The notes beneath the pieces were generated by a model that had not been told where the DNA came from, did not search any database, and worked only from the letters and a program-made list of their open reading frames with translations. Made by a program: the position numbers and the translations under genes. A stretch of 64,000 nt of DNA from Congeria kusceri (lineage: Eukaryota > Mollusca > Bivalvia > Myida > Dreissenidae), in NCBI GenBank assembly GCA_027627225.1, contig CM051033.1, positions 12,696,058 through 12,760,057 on the forward strand, given 5' to 3'. Positions 48,122-60,604 of this stretch are shown here, one piece after another (the stretch's first letter is position 1; each line of letters opens with the position of its first letter).

Positions 48122-49940
48122 ACAAGACAATGACAAGACAATAGTTTTATTCAAGATTAGTACAAAGTACATGATCTAGAAAAAAAAAACGAACATATAT
48201 ACATTCTATACGCGGTCAATGCATTAGGAATTTGTTCTAAAAATCGTGAAATATATGCAAATTCAAAACGAAACGAATTAATTGCAGTATAACATAACAT
48301 AAGTTGCAAACGTATGGAGAGTGATGTACATGTATATTATACATGAATAGATTGTCTAATTTCTAATGCAAATTTAATATATATGGCAACACTTTTAACA
48401 ACATCAGAGTTAACTGATCCCATTAATGAATTGAACTTATACACAGATGGTCTATCGTAAAATCGTTTATCAAGAAATCGTCGCCTTACTGTTGAGTAAC
48501 ATGGACAAATGCATATAAAATGGTACACATCTTCTAAATCACGCCTTCCACAGTAGAGACAGTGCCTTTCATTTCTTGGTATATTATTTGAGCCATAGCG
48601 GCCTGTATGAATTCTTAACGAATGAGCACAAATTCCAAAACGTGTAAAAAATTTCCTGAGACTAGCAGGCAATATATCAAGATAACATTCGTACATAAAA
48701 TTATTTTTGTAATAAACGTAATCCAACAGAATTGAACTACGTTGTAATGAGCCATGCCATTATTGGATAAAGTTATCAATTACACGTTGTTTGAAAATTA
48801 ATGGAAAAGAACCATGGATACTTTCGGGATACAAAAATACATCCGAAAAACCAAAATCATCTAAAAGTTTCTTCACAGAGGACACCCAGTTCGAGTGGCC
48901 TAATTTACAATCGTCTAAACCTCGACGATACAATGATGAAATAATAACATTATCACTTTGCAATACCTTACACCAGTAAGAAATGATGCGTGTATATCTT
49001 GATATATATAAGGGATAACGTCCAAGTTCGCCGTATACACCAATGGATGATGTAGACTTTCTTTCATTCAAAATAGATTTGCAAAATTTTAAATGTACCC
49101 GTTCAATATCTTCAGACTTCGTAAAACCCCAAACTTCTGATGCATAATTAAGTGTTGATCCTACCAAAGCATCAAATAATTCACAGTAACTTTTTGGAGT
49201 AAGTGGGAATTTCTTAAAATTGAATAATAAAGTATTTAGAGCTTTCAGAGATTTACCAATGATGAACTCATTATTTGCAGAGAAATTGCCATTATATTTA
49301 AAAACACAACCAAGATAATTAAAATTATCTACTATTTGTATTGGTTCATTTTTATAGAACCACTGTTCATCATCTTTTAAAGCACCACGTTTTCTGAACA
49401 CCATAATTTTAGTTTTGGAACTATTAACTTCTAAACTCCAGGTATTACAATAATCCGCTAATTTATCCATGTGAGTCTGTAATTCTTCGGGGGACTTACC
49501 CAAAATTACCATATCGTCTGCGAACAATAATACTAGTAAAACAATATCATACAATTCAATTCCAGCACTTACATTACTTTGTAAAAACATTTCTAAATCT
49601 TCTAAAAAAAGAGAGACTAGCAAGGGGGAGATAACTTCGCCTTGCCTTAAACCCACAGAATATTCGAAAAATTCAGAAAAACTAGTACAATGTTTAACGC
49701 AGGATTTCACATGCATATACATATTCTTTAGAATTCGTAATACTCTACCACGTAAATCAGCATTAAACAGTTTAAACCAAAGTGCATTTCTATAAATACT
49801 GTCAAAGCATTTCTTGAGATCTATAAATGCCACATACAACCTTTTATTGGTATTCAAATAATGTTGAACAACAGATAATAATGAAAATATAGCATCAGTA
49901 GTGGACACGCCTTTGCGGAAGTATTGTTGATTTGTATATT
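48122..49940 (-). mobile_element. 5'-truncated LINE nested in the Tx1/L1-like element, nearly intact RT
   Basis: A minus-strand frame from about 49925 to 48337, broken only by a TAA at 48758-48760. Blocks in order: FRKGVSTTDAIF, FIDLKKCFDSIYRNALW, VGLRQGEVISPLLVSLFLED, the catalytic box LLFADDMVILG, then SLEVNSSKTKIMVFRKRG, FNYLGCVF, and a C-terminal Cys/His region with CLYCGRRDLEDVYHFIC. The 3' end carries GACAAGACAATGACAAGAC (48121-48140), a short-repeat tail. The N-terminal endonuclease is missing, as in typical 5' truncation. Clade uncertain. It is far less decayed than its host element, hence younger. Confidence 0.88.
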
Positions 49941-51150
49941 TTCAGGACGATCAGTCGTCAGTCATTGTCATAGTGATTCACAGATCGTCAGTCAGTCAGT
50001 TATTGTTTGTCCACTCAATAAACTTGTAACTATATTAACGCCTTTGTTGGGGTTATTCCTCCCTGCACCTGAGGTGGTATGGTTACATTAATTAGTTCCC
50101 TTTGAGACATACCATATGTATTTTGGGCGTGAGTTGTGCGTGCTTTTGTGGTTGAATGGCATTTCTCTATTGACGAATTCACACATATTGTGTGTCATTG
50201 ACTTGAAATGTATGTATATATTTTGTTCATGTAGAAATGTAACCACTGTGTGCCTGGGGGCTTGAATTATTAATTAAAAAATAATCTAGTCATGTAGTAT
50301 TGAATATTGAGTGTTTTCGTTGTCTTTTGTTTGTTATAAAACTTGGCACCTTCTAGTATGCATATGTAATTGCCTCATATACATCTAAATGGTGTTTTTT
50401 TTAACTTACGTATATTGGTTTGTTGACCATTTACCCAAAGTAATATTATCTCGGGTGGTTATTGTGTTATTGTTTTTTATCATCGATCAAACGCAGGTGT
50501 GTATGAGTATGTTGATTTACCGGTACTTCCACATTATGGCGCATGACATTTGTTCGTGTTTTTTTTTAAATTCTAATGTTTATCTACTGTTTGCACTTAT
50601 GCGTGAAGCAAATTCATTAGCATTCAGTATATTGAATATAACATGAAGTTATGACTACAATTTCTCAGTGTATGTTTGAGCCGTTTGTTAGTGTTGTATG
50701 TTGTTTGATTTCATCCTAGCTGGGCTAGTATAATATAAATAATAAGTTTTACATATATAGAAAACATATACACTTTCAATTTATTTATTCGTTATCTTTC
50801 AATAACAATGTCAATTTACAAATTTAAACAATACAAATTCAATAAGCTTTTTACATACAAATAAATTTAAAAAAATAAAATAAACTAACGAAATCTTTTT
50901 TTGAAACAATATGAATACAGATTTGTAGAGTTTCTGTTTCAATATGTGTTGCTGTTGTTTTTTGTTTCACTGCTATTATTCCTACTTAGCATTGTAATCT
51001 ATGAGGGAAAAAACATGTTAGCTGCCTATCAAAATGTTCATTTACTTTTCATGTTTGTTTGTTCCTTCATTAGTTTTTTTTCCGCTCGGTATTACAACGT
51101 TGTGATGTGTTACTAATATGCATGCAAGTGCCACTTATTATTTCATTCCT
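49941..51150. other. Unassigned T-rich sequence before LINE ORF2
   Basis: CGATCAGTCGTCAGTC repeats at about 49945-50000 with AATAAA at 50018-50023, and a less AT-rich segment CCTCCCTGCACCTGAGGTGG at about 50062-50082, might be a piece of another element. An open frame at 50389-50646 is hydrophobic only because the DNA is T-rich. Confidence 0.4.
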
Positions 51151-51159
51151 TTGTATGAC

Positions 51160-54100
51160 TTTATGAGCGATCTTAAAATCTTATCTGTCAAATGCAGAGG
51201 TCTCCGGGGGAAAAAGAAACGATTACAGGCTTTTCAATATTTAAAAGACACAAAATGCGGCATGTACTGCCTACAGGATACGCATTTTATTATCGATCAG
51301 AATAAAACTATTTACTCATAATGGGGGGGGGGGGGGGCAGAATGTTTGTTGAGTTATGGCTCTTCTAATTCCCGAGGTGTCGCAAACCTTTTTTCGAAGA
51401 AGCTTGAATATAAAATACATAATGTACATTATGACTATTTTGGTAATTATACTATTTTAGAATGTGAATGTTGGTGAAACTAGATTCACAATTGCCTCCA
51501 TTTACGGGCCAAAGTCTGACAACCCAGATTTGTGTATCCATGTTTTTAATATTATAGACACTATTGGAAATAATTCATGCTTAGTTTGTGGTGACTTTTA
51601 TTTAGTTCTAGACCCGAGTTTAGATTTTGATAACTACAAATCAATAAATAATAAAACCTCAAGGGCATGTATATTGAAATATATTAAAGAACGTGATCTG
51701 ACCGACCCTGTAAGACATCTGTATCCTAATACTAGACGATATACTTAGAGATGAACCAACCCAATACAACAAGCCCGGCTTGATTTTTATCTTTTACTGC
51801 CAGCCTGTCATCATGTTGGTATATCATCCAGTTACCAAACTAATCATTCGATTGTAATGTTGACTTTAAAGTTCACTAAATGTACACACGGAAAGGGATT
51901 GTGCAAACATAACAATATGCTTTTACGTGATATTAATTACATTAACACAATAAATAACGCAATTACAGAAATCAAACAACAGTATATGTTACCCGTTTAC
52001 AATCAAGTTAGCATCGAGGCAATCCCAGATCAGGAAATTCAGTTTTCAATAGATGATCAACTTTTTCTTGATACTGTGTTAATGGAAATTAGAGGTAAAG
52101 CAATTCATACAGTTCGTATAAAACGAAATCGCGTAACAATCGCGAAAATTTATTAAAACTTGAAATTGAAAAACATGAAGAATCCATATCCGAGAGTAAC
52201 TTGCAAAATATGCTTGAATTGAAAGACGAACTTAAAAGAATTCAGGATGAAAAAATAAACGGGGCTATTATAAGATCGCGAGCCGAATGGATACAATATG
52301 GAGAAAAACCATAAAAACTATTTTGTAATCTTGAAAAAAAATGACTACACAACAACAACTATTAATAGCTTAACAAATGATAATGGATTGTTTTTGGATA
52401 AGGCTGACATTTTTAAAGAAATGGTCTTGTTCTATAAAACCCTTTATCAAAATAATGATAATACCGACATTGATGATGATCTGAATCTTTTTATCGCGGG
52501 TATAGACATACAGAAATTATCACATGAAGAATCTAAACAGTTAGAAGGGCCATTAACTTTAAACGAAGCTTCGATTGTTTTTAAATATATGGCAAATAAT
52601 AAAAGCCCCGGCTCATCCGGTTTAACTATTGACTTTTTGAAAGCTTTTTGACCAAAATTGGGCATATTTGTCTGTAGAGCACTTAATCGCGCATTGACAA
52701 GCGGTAAATTGTCTATAACCCAAAGACAGGGGATAATTACTTGCATACCTAAGGGTGATAAACCCAGGCAATTTAAAAAAAACACTGGCGCCAAATAACT
52801 CTGTTAAACACTGTATATAAAATTGGTTCTGGTTGTATTGCGAGTAGGTTAAATATGCTAATTTATAAATTAAAAAATAACGACCAAACTGGTTTTATCA
52901 AGGGGTCGGCTCATAGGAGAAAATACTAGACTAATTTACGACATACTAAAATACATCGATGAAAATGATATTCCCGGTCTTTTCCTACTTAAAGATTTTG
53001 AAAAGGCATTCGATTCCTTGTCATGTTCATTTGTAAAAGAAACCCTTTCATGGTTTATTTCGGTCCTGATTTTAACAAATGGCTTGATGTTTTGTATAAA
53101 GACGGCATTTCGGCGGTAACGCAGTGTGGGTTTTTATCTGATTTTTTTTTCAAATACAACGTGGTTGCGGACAAGGTGATCCCCTCATTTGCTATATATT
53201 TATCCTTTGCGCAAAAATGTATCCATTAAGTTCAGGTCAAAAAATTAAAGGATTCAAAATAAACGATATTGGATATAAGTTGTCGCAATTCGCTGATGAC
53301 ACATCTATACTCCTGGATGGCTCTGCAGAATCTCTTAATGAAACATTAGATGTTTTGTTGCATTTCTTAATGTACTCAGGTTTGAAAGTTAATTTTGATA
53401 AAACCTAAGTAGTTTGGATAGGAAGGCGTAAATTCAGTTCCGAAAGTATAACTACTCGATGGAAATTAAAATGGAACCAGCATACTTTTTTTTTTTTTTG
53501 ATATGCTTGATTTGACTTTTCACATTGACCTTGACAAAATGTTAAATCTTAATTACATGGACAAATTGTCCAAAGTAAAAACATAACTTAAAAATTGGTC
53601 AAGCAGGATATTAACGCCTATTGGACGAATACAAGTAATAAAAACGATTGCTTTACCAGTGCTAAAGCATCTTTTTGTTGCACTTCCTAATCCGCCGCAT
53701 AAAACATCGGCAAAGTTAAATGATCTATGTTTTACTGTTGTGTGGAATGGGAGGTCAAAACTTAACAAAAATGTACTCGTAAAAGTATATGCTGAAGGAG
53801 GTTTAAATATGGTTGACCTTTTTTCATACATAATTTTTTTAAGTGTTCTTGGACCCGTAGAATTATCACCGGAAATGGTAAATGGGCCAATATTGTAAAA
53901 ATAATAATATACCTTGACAAATTATTTAACTGTGGTCTACACTATCCTGAAAACCTAATGAATAAAATACGTAATGATTTTTGGTCAGATACACTAAAAT
54001 CTTTTGTCGACTCCGCAAAGGGGAAACATTTAAAAACAGTACATACTACAACATCCAATATTCTATAACCCTGACATTACGATTGGTAATAAAAGTGTAT

Positions 54101-54900
54101 TCTTCAAATCATGGTTTGAAAATGGCGTATATTTAATTTGAGATTTGATCAGTAATTATGAAGTTTTGAAACTTTATACGTATGAAGAATTTTCTAAAAT
54201 ATATAATTTCTGTCCAAACTACGTGCTTTTTCTAGGTATTGTTATGGCAGTTATAAAATACTTGAAGAGGTTTAGCTTGTGTGATGAAACATACGTTCAA
54301 GACCAGCGTTTAGAATATGATTTTGTCAAACCATTTGTCCCCCTTCACTTGCGATCAATTTTGACAAATGCAAAAGGAACTCAACCCATGTATAATATAT
54401 TAAAAATAAATGAAACTTTACCAACATGTATTTCAAAATGGACGAGCACCTTTCAAAATATTGAAAATAAGGACTGGCAACATATTTTTAAAATGACCTT
54501 TTATTTAACTAAAGATTCTATCTACAATGGTTACAATGTAGAATTATACACCGAATTATAGGTACAAGTTCTTTTTTATTTAAAATCCATTACAAAACGT
54601 CAGCCGAATGCCGCTTTTGAGAAAACATGTGCGAAACAATTGAGCATATTTTTGGGGACTGCACATACGTAAATAAATTCATTTCAGAATTGTTTGCAGG
54701 ATGTAAAATTGTTGAAGATCTCGTTAACGCACCTTCTTTTATATTAGGACATTTTAAAAAATGATCCTTTGAATCTAACTTTCCTACTCACTAAAATGTT
54801 TATTACAATTGTAAAATGAATCAAACATTACCTACTGTTAAGGCTGCAAAGTCTTTCTGTACACTATCATATTCAGAAAGAAATAAACTACTTTAACAAT
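51160..54900 (+). pseudogene. Tx1/L1-like ORF2 (endonuclease-RT), multiply broken
   Basis: Endonuclease blocks: SVKCRGLRGKKKRLQAF (about 51185-51240), CLQDTHF, ASIYGPKSDN, VCGDFYLVLDP (51590-51625), VRHLYPNTRRYT. RT blocks: NNKSPGSSGLTIDFLKAF (to 52648), LNTVYKIGSGCIASRL, GLFLLKDFEKAFDSLS, and FADD at 53289-53300 within QFADDTSILLDG. The C-terminus has a Cys-His block CETIEHIFGDC near 54630-54665. A G run of ~15 at 51324 and several stops and frameshifts interrupt it. The catalytic aspartates persist but the protein cannot be made. Confidence 0.82.
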
Positions 54901-55102
54901 TTAACTACTAATAAAGAATTGGACTGTTTCCTACCTCTTTTCCGGTAGAACTATGTGTTATGCGACTTACATAAATAATTTTTGTATCATTTTATACTGT
55001 TCACCAATGCCTCTATGGTTTGAAAAACATAGCAACATTATGCGCTCATGATACTCTTATATTTAATGTGTGTACCATCACTTGAGCAATGAATATCTAT
55101 TA

Positions 55103-55546
55103 AAGAGGCAGATTTTGGAACAGAGAGAAATGACATTATTTTTGTTCATATGAATTAGCACGTGTTCGTCATATTTTGTATTGTATTCGATATAGTGTAG
55201 TTTTGATTAATCGTTAATTGAAGTGTCCATCCTGTCCCATTTATTATAATAAAGTGTTTTGTAAACTTTCGAACATTCGTAATTTCCCTTGGTCTTTTAA
55301 ATTACGTGCAATCATCAAACAGAAACCGTAATGACAAAAAGGAACACATTAAAGAGAGCATAATGTAACACTTGAAACATAGGCATAAACATAAAGATCA
55401 CGAAATGTTTAATAGCAAATCCTTTGAACGTTAGTAAATTAGGTCTTTGTAATTAGATCTTCAAAAAATATTAAATACCCAAATGGTTAATAAGTAAACA
55501 CAAGAAGATTGTATTTGTTGACACATGGATATAGGCTAATTATATT
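55103..55546. repeat. Right ~430-bp direct repeat flanking the Tx1/L1-like LINE
   Basis: Partner of 44551-44971, beginning at the base after the LINE 3' end. It has 17 extra bases around ATGTAACACTTGAAAC (about 55361-55378). Past 55546 the sequence is unrelated to the LINE 5' end. Confidence 0.9.
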
Positions 55547-56182
55547 GTAATATGTGCATAACAGTAAATGTGATCGTTGAACCGATTATTGATAGTAGTA
55601 CGTATTATGACTCTTTATTTCTCTGATATTTGATATGTCAATTGTGATAAATATAAATATTCCTTTTCTTTTTAATAATGGACTGATCATTTTGTAATTT
55701 ATTCATATACATGCGTATTATTTATTTTGTCGTTGCTATGTGAGGTTTCCTAAAAAATATATGTGTATAGTGGTCTAGAATATATGTATGATCAAAGTGA
55801 TCAATATGCAGCACAGATGTACCTGGATTTGGCATCGGGTCAGCAAAGTGAGTTGATAGTTCACCATCTTCATTATACGCTGATTGCGCAACGTCATCTG
55901 TGCAAATCAGGATATTCAGATTTAAATACGGTGAAAATATTAATGAAAATAAAAAGCAATTTAAAATAACCTTTTCTCCAGTAAATAGTAGTGATCCTTA
56001 AGACGGTAATATTATCATTAGAAAAGACATTTTGCACCAGTGTTTAGTTAGTGCCCATTACTCTTTAAGACTATTGAGTAAACAATTATATCAGTAAATT
56101 ACAGTTTTAACAATATGTAAACGTGATTAGTGAATATAATTTTATAATACCACTATGCTGAAATCGGACTGATACAAAGGTG

Positions 56183-56205
56183 CCTGATATATTTTTTATA
56201 TCAGG
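56183..56205. repeat. Short perfect hairpin
   Basis: CCTGATATA and TATATCAGG form a 9-bp perfect stem around a five-T loop. Confidence 0.7.
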
Positions 56206-56898
56206 TCGTTTATATCAGTCAATGTTTGGAGGTACGTCATATTACTCGGAATCAACTATAAAGTCAATATCTTCTGTAATAATGAATCAGATTTAAAAAA
56301 AAAAAACAGTTTGATACCAAGAACTTATATATTTTACATTTTTAATCATCACATTATGTGAATATTTTTTTAAATATTTACATAAACCCGCACTTTGGTA
56401 GCGGTATGACGTCATCAACAATTAATCATCCATGCACACTTATTTTAATACATGCCAAATAAATGCAATAAATGTCACTATACATGGTCACAGGATCGGT
56501 TTATGTTGAGCCTTTTTACCAAAATTGAAAATGCTATATTCATTATTGGCACGATCTTGAACATGTCCAATTTCAATACACAACTCCAAAATGGCGTCTC
56601 CAAACAATTCGGTGATGTGTGTTCTCCGATGAAATGTATCGTTGCAATCCATTTCAGGGTGCATTTTCAGTATTATTTGAATTAACGGGTGTGTAATCTA
56701 TGTATTCGTAGTAAAAACAGTTTATTTATCATTACAAAATGTAAGTAATAAGCTATTATACAGTCAGCGTTTAGAAATCCATAACTACATTTTACTTGAA
56801 AGTGAAAGCTCAGCAAAATCAGCGCTGTTCTTAGATTGTAAATACATGTTTAGCTCCTTTGGTGTAATTTTAGAAAAACCGGTGTATGGTAAATAGAA

Positions 56899-57031
56899 AA
56901 ACAGGTTACTGACTGGTGTTGAGCAATATATCGGGTTCGGCACGAATATTTAACGGTTCGGCAAGCCTCGCCGTTATATTATTCTCAGCCTCACCTGATA
57001 TATTACACAAGACCAGGCAGTTACCTGTTAT
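56899..57031. repeat. Small foldback / MITE-like element
   Basis: About 45-bp imperfect inverted arms: AACAGGTTACTGACTGGT at the left, and ACCAGGCAGTTACCTGTT at the right reading as its inverse complement, both followed inward by AATATATC. The centre holds AACGG...CCGTT around TTCGGCAAGCCTCG. The near-palindromic 133-bp layout suggests a MITE. Confidence 0.7.
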
Positions 57032-57876
57032 TTTCTATATAAGTGCCTGATATGCTTATGATAATACCTTGTCGAAGATTAACCTCCCTAGTGTTTATAT
57101 GTGTTCCTTCCCCTTTTGTACGCTTTTGAGACAAGTCAATAGTCTTCCCTGAAGTATAAGAAAGGATTAATGAGTTATGTAATTGGCAACTTGCCAGCTT
57201 CAGATCGATTTTATATAAGATTGGTTGAATATGTGTGCATTTGTTTGATGTAAGACACTGCTTTTTACGTTATCGAAATTTAGTAGTCAAATTTCGTGAC
57301 CTTAACTCGAAATGGTCGAAAGTTGCGTCTTTTACCAAATGTATATTGTACTTGATTTATATTGATTTACACGTACATGTGTTCATAACAAGTTATGATA
57401 TTAGCCCAGTATTCAGTCTAATTGGACGAACAATCTTAATTGACATGCTCGATTCTGGAAATGATTAGCTTTTAGCGCAAATGGCCGTAACTGCAAATAC
57501 GTCTATTTGCAGAAAACAAACCATGAATAATGAGATTTACTTTTCAAATACTGAATAATAATTTTACAATAAAAATAATATTTGCGTAGTTCACTTAAAT
57601 ATGACATAAATTCTTATTTTCTCAAGGAGTTTTTTTGTAGATGTGACCCCTGATTATTGAGGTATGTTTGAAGAAGAAATCATTTTAAGGTGGAAGTTTG
57701 TATTAGTATTTGCCATTTTACCAAAATTAATTGCTGCGTGAACATATCTGTGGGCATGATATTGTTAAAACTAAAAATAAAGCAATAGACATGTGCATGA
57801 TCATAATATACATATAAGATAAATATAACCTCACAAACATCATCAGGAGAGAAACCTTTATAAACACCCCCTGTCT

Positions 57877-57882
57877 TTTATT
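57877..57882 (-). terminator. Polyadenylation signal of the two-exon gene
   Basis: AATAAA on the minus strand, about 90 bp past the stop codon at 57973, a fitting distance for 3' end formation. Confidence 0.5.
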
Positions 57883-57972
57883 TGAGGCAATGACCAATTG
57901 CCTATACAACAAACAGTACACTATACAAAACAATACAAAATACACAATTATTAAACGTTATTAAAACTGGGG

Positions 57973-59581
57973 TCACCGCATAATAATAATAGGAGAGTCA
58001 CTGACAAACGATTTCAAAATTCTTGGCTTTTTATTTCTTTCCTGTGTCATGTCTAAAACCATTATTGCACCATCGGCGTAGCGTGAATAACGTCGTGCTT
58101 TTTGTACAAATCTGATGGGTCTCATTAATGACCAATACTGTATAATGTTTTCGAGGTATACCACTGACACAGTATTGTAATATCATCTATTTAGAATTGT
58201 GTCGATCAAGATCTTGGTGATGAAATATAAATAGATGAGGGTTACAACATGCATGAGAAGTGTGCAGATATTTGTCATGATAAGAGGTACACATCATGGA
58301 TGAGAAATGTGGACTAAATGATGGTGATATAAGGTGACAATGTTGGTGATGGAAATTATGTATAAGTTGGTGATGAAAATAAAGATTGGCTTGAATGTAT
58401 GTGTATGTTGGTGATCACATGCCGGGTGCTATTGGTGATGAAAAGAGTGAATATGGTAGTAAAAGAAAGTGTGTAAATATTGACTGTGGGTAAAAAGTGT
58501 GTTGATCTTGGTGATATAAGCGGTACATGTCGCAAATGATGTATAGATGTTGGTGATACATGTGTGCAGATGATGTATACAGGTTGGTGATACATGTGTG
58601 CAGATGATGTATAGATGTTGGTGATACATGTGTGCAGATGATGTATAGATGTTGGTGATACATGTGTGCAGATGATGTATAAATGTTGGTGATACATGTG
58701 TGCAGATGATGTATAAATGTTGGTGATACATGTGTGCAGATGATGTATAAATGTTGGTGATACATGTGTGCAGATGATGTATAAATGCTGGTGATACATG
58801 TGTGCAGATGATGTATAAATGTTGGTGATACATGTGTGCAGATGATGTATAAATGTTGGTGATACGTGTGTGCAGATGATGTATAAATGTTGGTGATACA
58901 TGTGTGCAGATGCTCATTATAAGTGTGTCTGAAAAAAAAGATATTTGAGACCTACTTGTAAACTCACAAGTTGATGGCATCAATAAATTATTTCAGATTG
59001 TATGGGCATTAGAAACAAGGAATGCATGTGGAATATAAACAGCTTTCTACCATTAATATTTAACAGGCAAATACACAAACTGGTATTAGTTCACACTGCA
59101 AAATGTCCTTACCTCGTGCGATTCCGTCATGAGATAGGCTAACAATTGTGTTTGCGGTTTTCTCCTCGTCGATAAACATATTCCATCGGTCTAACCATTT
59201 TAAAATGAAGAAGTGTTCTTCATATGAGTAAGCATTTTGTGCGAGCATGTCAAACCACCTGAACAGTTCGTTAATTCTATATGGATTACTGCCGAATGTT
59301 CTTATCGCGCCGTGCAGAATTGCCTCCCACAATATTGCAAACACCTCAGGTCTTACATCTGCTTGTGTATGTAAACTGGCTAAAAGGCTCGCCATTTCGT
59401 CCACCTGTCTAGAATATTTGGCAACTCTTTTCATATCAAAGGATTGCTTGTGAAAACCACCAAATGAGTTTGTGCACGATAGCATATTTTGATAAGATGG
59501 ATTGCTGAGTCTTAGTACGTCCATATCGGCTTTTAGAAGCATCAGAATTATAACAAGACGTTGAAACAGGGACAATGCCAT
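57973..59581 (-). CDS. Two-exon gene, ~219-residue protein with a signal-like N-terminus, family unknown
   Basis: Exon 1 is 59113-59581: ATG in good context (ACAATGG), 156 codons, donor GAG/GTAAGG. Exon 2 is 57973-58163: acceptor ATACTGTGTCAG, 62 codons and TGA. Phases agree (G+TG). The N-terminus MALSLFQRLVIILMLLK is short, hydrophobic and signal-like. The body is rich in predicted helix, with RPEVFAILWEAILHGAIRTF, INELFRWFDMLAQNAYSYEE and HFFILKWLDRWNMFIDEE; the C-terminus is basic (FVQKARRYSRYADG, RNKKPRIL). There is only one Cys in the mature part. I recognise no family. The intron carries a 34-bp minisatellite. It is the best candidate for a functional host gene here. Confidence 0.65.
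58543..58914. repeat. 34-bp minisatellite, 11 copies, inside the intron
   Basis: Unit GTTGGTGATACATGTGTG then CAGATGATGTATAAAT, 11 copies with few changes (CAGGTTGG in one, GCTGG in one, ACGTG in one). Degenerate relatives (TTGGTGATGAAAAT, TTGGTGATATAAG) extend left to about 58210, suggesting an older array. As 34 is not a multiple of three, the frame rotates, and the minus strand is stop-free in all three frames across the array. Confidence 0.92.
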
Positions 59582-60604
59582 TGTGGTCAAATCGTTGTGT
59601 AGTTATAATGTAGAAGAAACCCACTTGCTGACACGTTCTCCTCATGTGTGGTAGGTTTGAGTGTTGTCTCTTCCCTTTTCTGTAACAAACACGACAACGT
59701 TTCAGTATACTAGCCACTCACAGAAATGAAAAAAGTGAATGCTCTATGTAAAAGATAACATGTAAATGAAAATAATACATTTGATCTAGATGTAGATTCG
59801 TCTCCATCACAAATGATATCATCATGCTTCCACATTTTACACAGTCCTTTAAAATATATTTGATTTGAATGTATGTTTGTTGATTCAGTAATTATACATT
59901 ATACTACATAGTACTAATGAATACCAATGAATTTTATTATTTTGTTCTGGTGATTTTTTACCAAAAAAGTAAAATAAAACATATGCAGCATTACTTATAG
60001 GTTGTTTTAATTTGACCAAGTAGTGTAAACGTTTTCTAATTTCGATTTGCTCAAATTATGTAGCATATTTTCCAGACGCGTTTGTTAGTTGATTGAAAGC
60101 CGTTCAAATTATGCAAGCAAAGTTTCAAACTGTATTGATCACATAATTTAAAATACGATAATGCTTAATGCACTATAACGTATTTTAAATGAATTTGCAG
60201 GAAAGAAAACATAACAGTTTGATTTTTTAAATTGTATTGATGTCAAAAGGATAAATGCATAATTCTTCTCACCAGCACATTGTTGAAAGTGCTACGTATA
60301 TACACTGCTACCTACATGTGTATGTGTAGAACTAGATATATTTATGAAATATTTTTCATCATTGTATTCATATTAAATTAAACATTCATTTATTGTTATA
60401 ATAAAAGGTGATACAAAGCTGAAGTGTGTTATCCTAAATAAGTATTTCATGTGTATGTGTATTTTTTGGTAATGTGTTTTAAAATTAATATAAAAAATTT
60501 AATCATTAATCATTGTGTACGTTCTGTTCGGACAAAACCAAAAACTAAATTTGTTAACATGTTGATCTTTGTTGTCGTCTAAAAGACCAATGCAATGAAA
60601 ACTG
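59582..60604. other. Upstream region of the two-exon gene; no other gene seen
   Basis: It should hold the promoter and 5' UTR. No TATA box or initiator could be assigned. A short minus-strand frame at 59600-59717 with KRCRVCYRKGKRQ is discussed under rejected items. Confidence 0.35.

Larger units (their letters stand above)
44972..55102 (+). mobile_element. Tx1/L1-like non-LTR retrotransposon, old, with nested insertion
   Basis: Plus-strand element: TA/pyrimidine-rich 5' end, an ORF1-like RNA-binding protein (to 46347), then endonuclease, RT and C-terminal region (51160 to about 54900), ending ATCTATTA at 55102. It sits exactly between two ~430-bp direct repeats. The long stretch 46350-51150 between ORF1 and ORF2 is unusual; 1.8 kb of it is a younger minus-strand LINE and the rest is T-rich without recognised coding. 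Frames are broken at many points. Confidence 0.8.
55547..57972. other. No gene seen apart from small palindromic repeats
   Basis: AT-rich. Short open frames at 55763-55969, 56452-56685 and 57235-57468 lack motif or splice support. It contains a hairpin at 56183-56205 and a foldback at 56899-57031. Confidence 0.45.

Noticed and set aside
50389..50646. Hydrophobic membrane protein of 85 codons
   Set aside because: Explained by T-rich DNA inside the LINE region; no supporting signals.
58356..58983. Long minus-strand open frames of 116-184 codons
   Set aside because: They are translations of the 34-bp minisatellite, open in every frame because the repeat has no stop codon.
59600..59717. piggyBac-like cysteine-rich C-terminus (KRCRVCYRKGKRQ, minus strand)
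   Set aside because: Only the first C-x-x-C block resembles that domain; the later cysteines are missing and the segment lies where the 5' UTR of the two-exon gene should be. Treated as chance.
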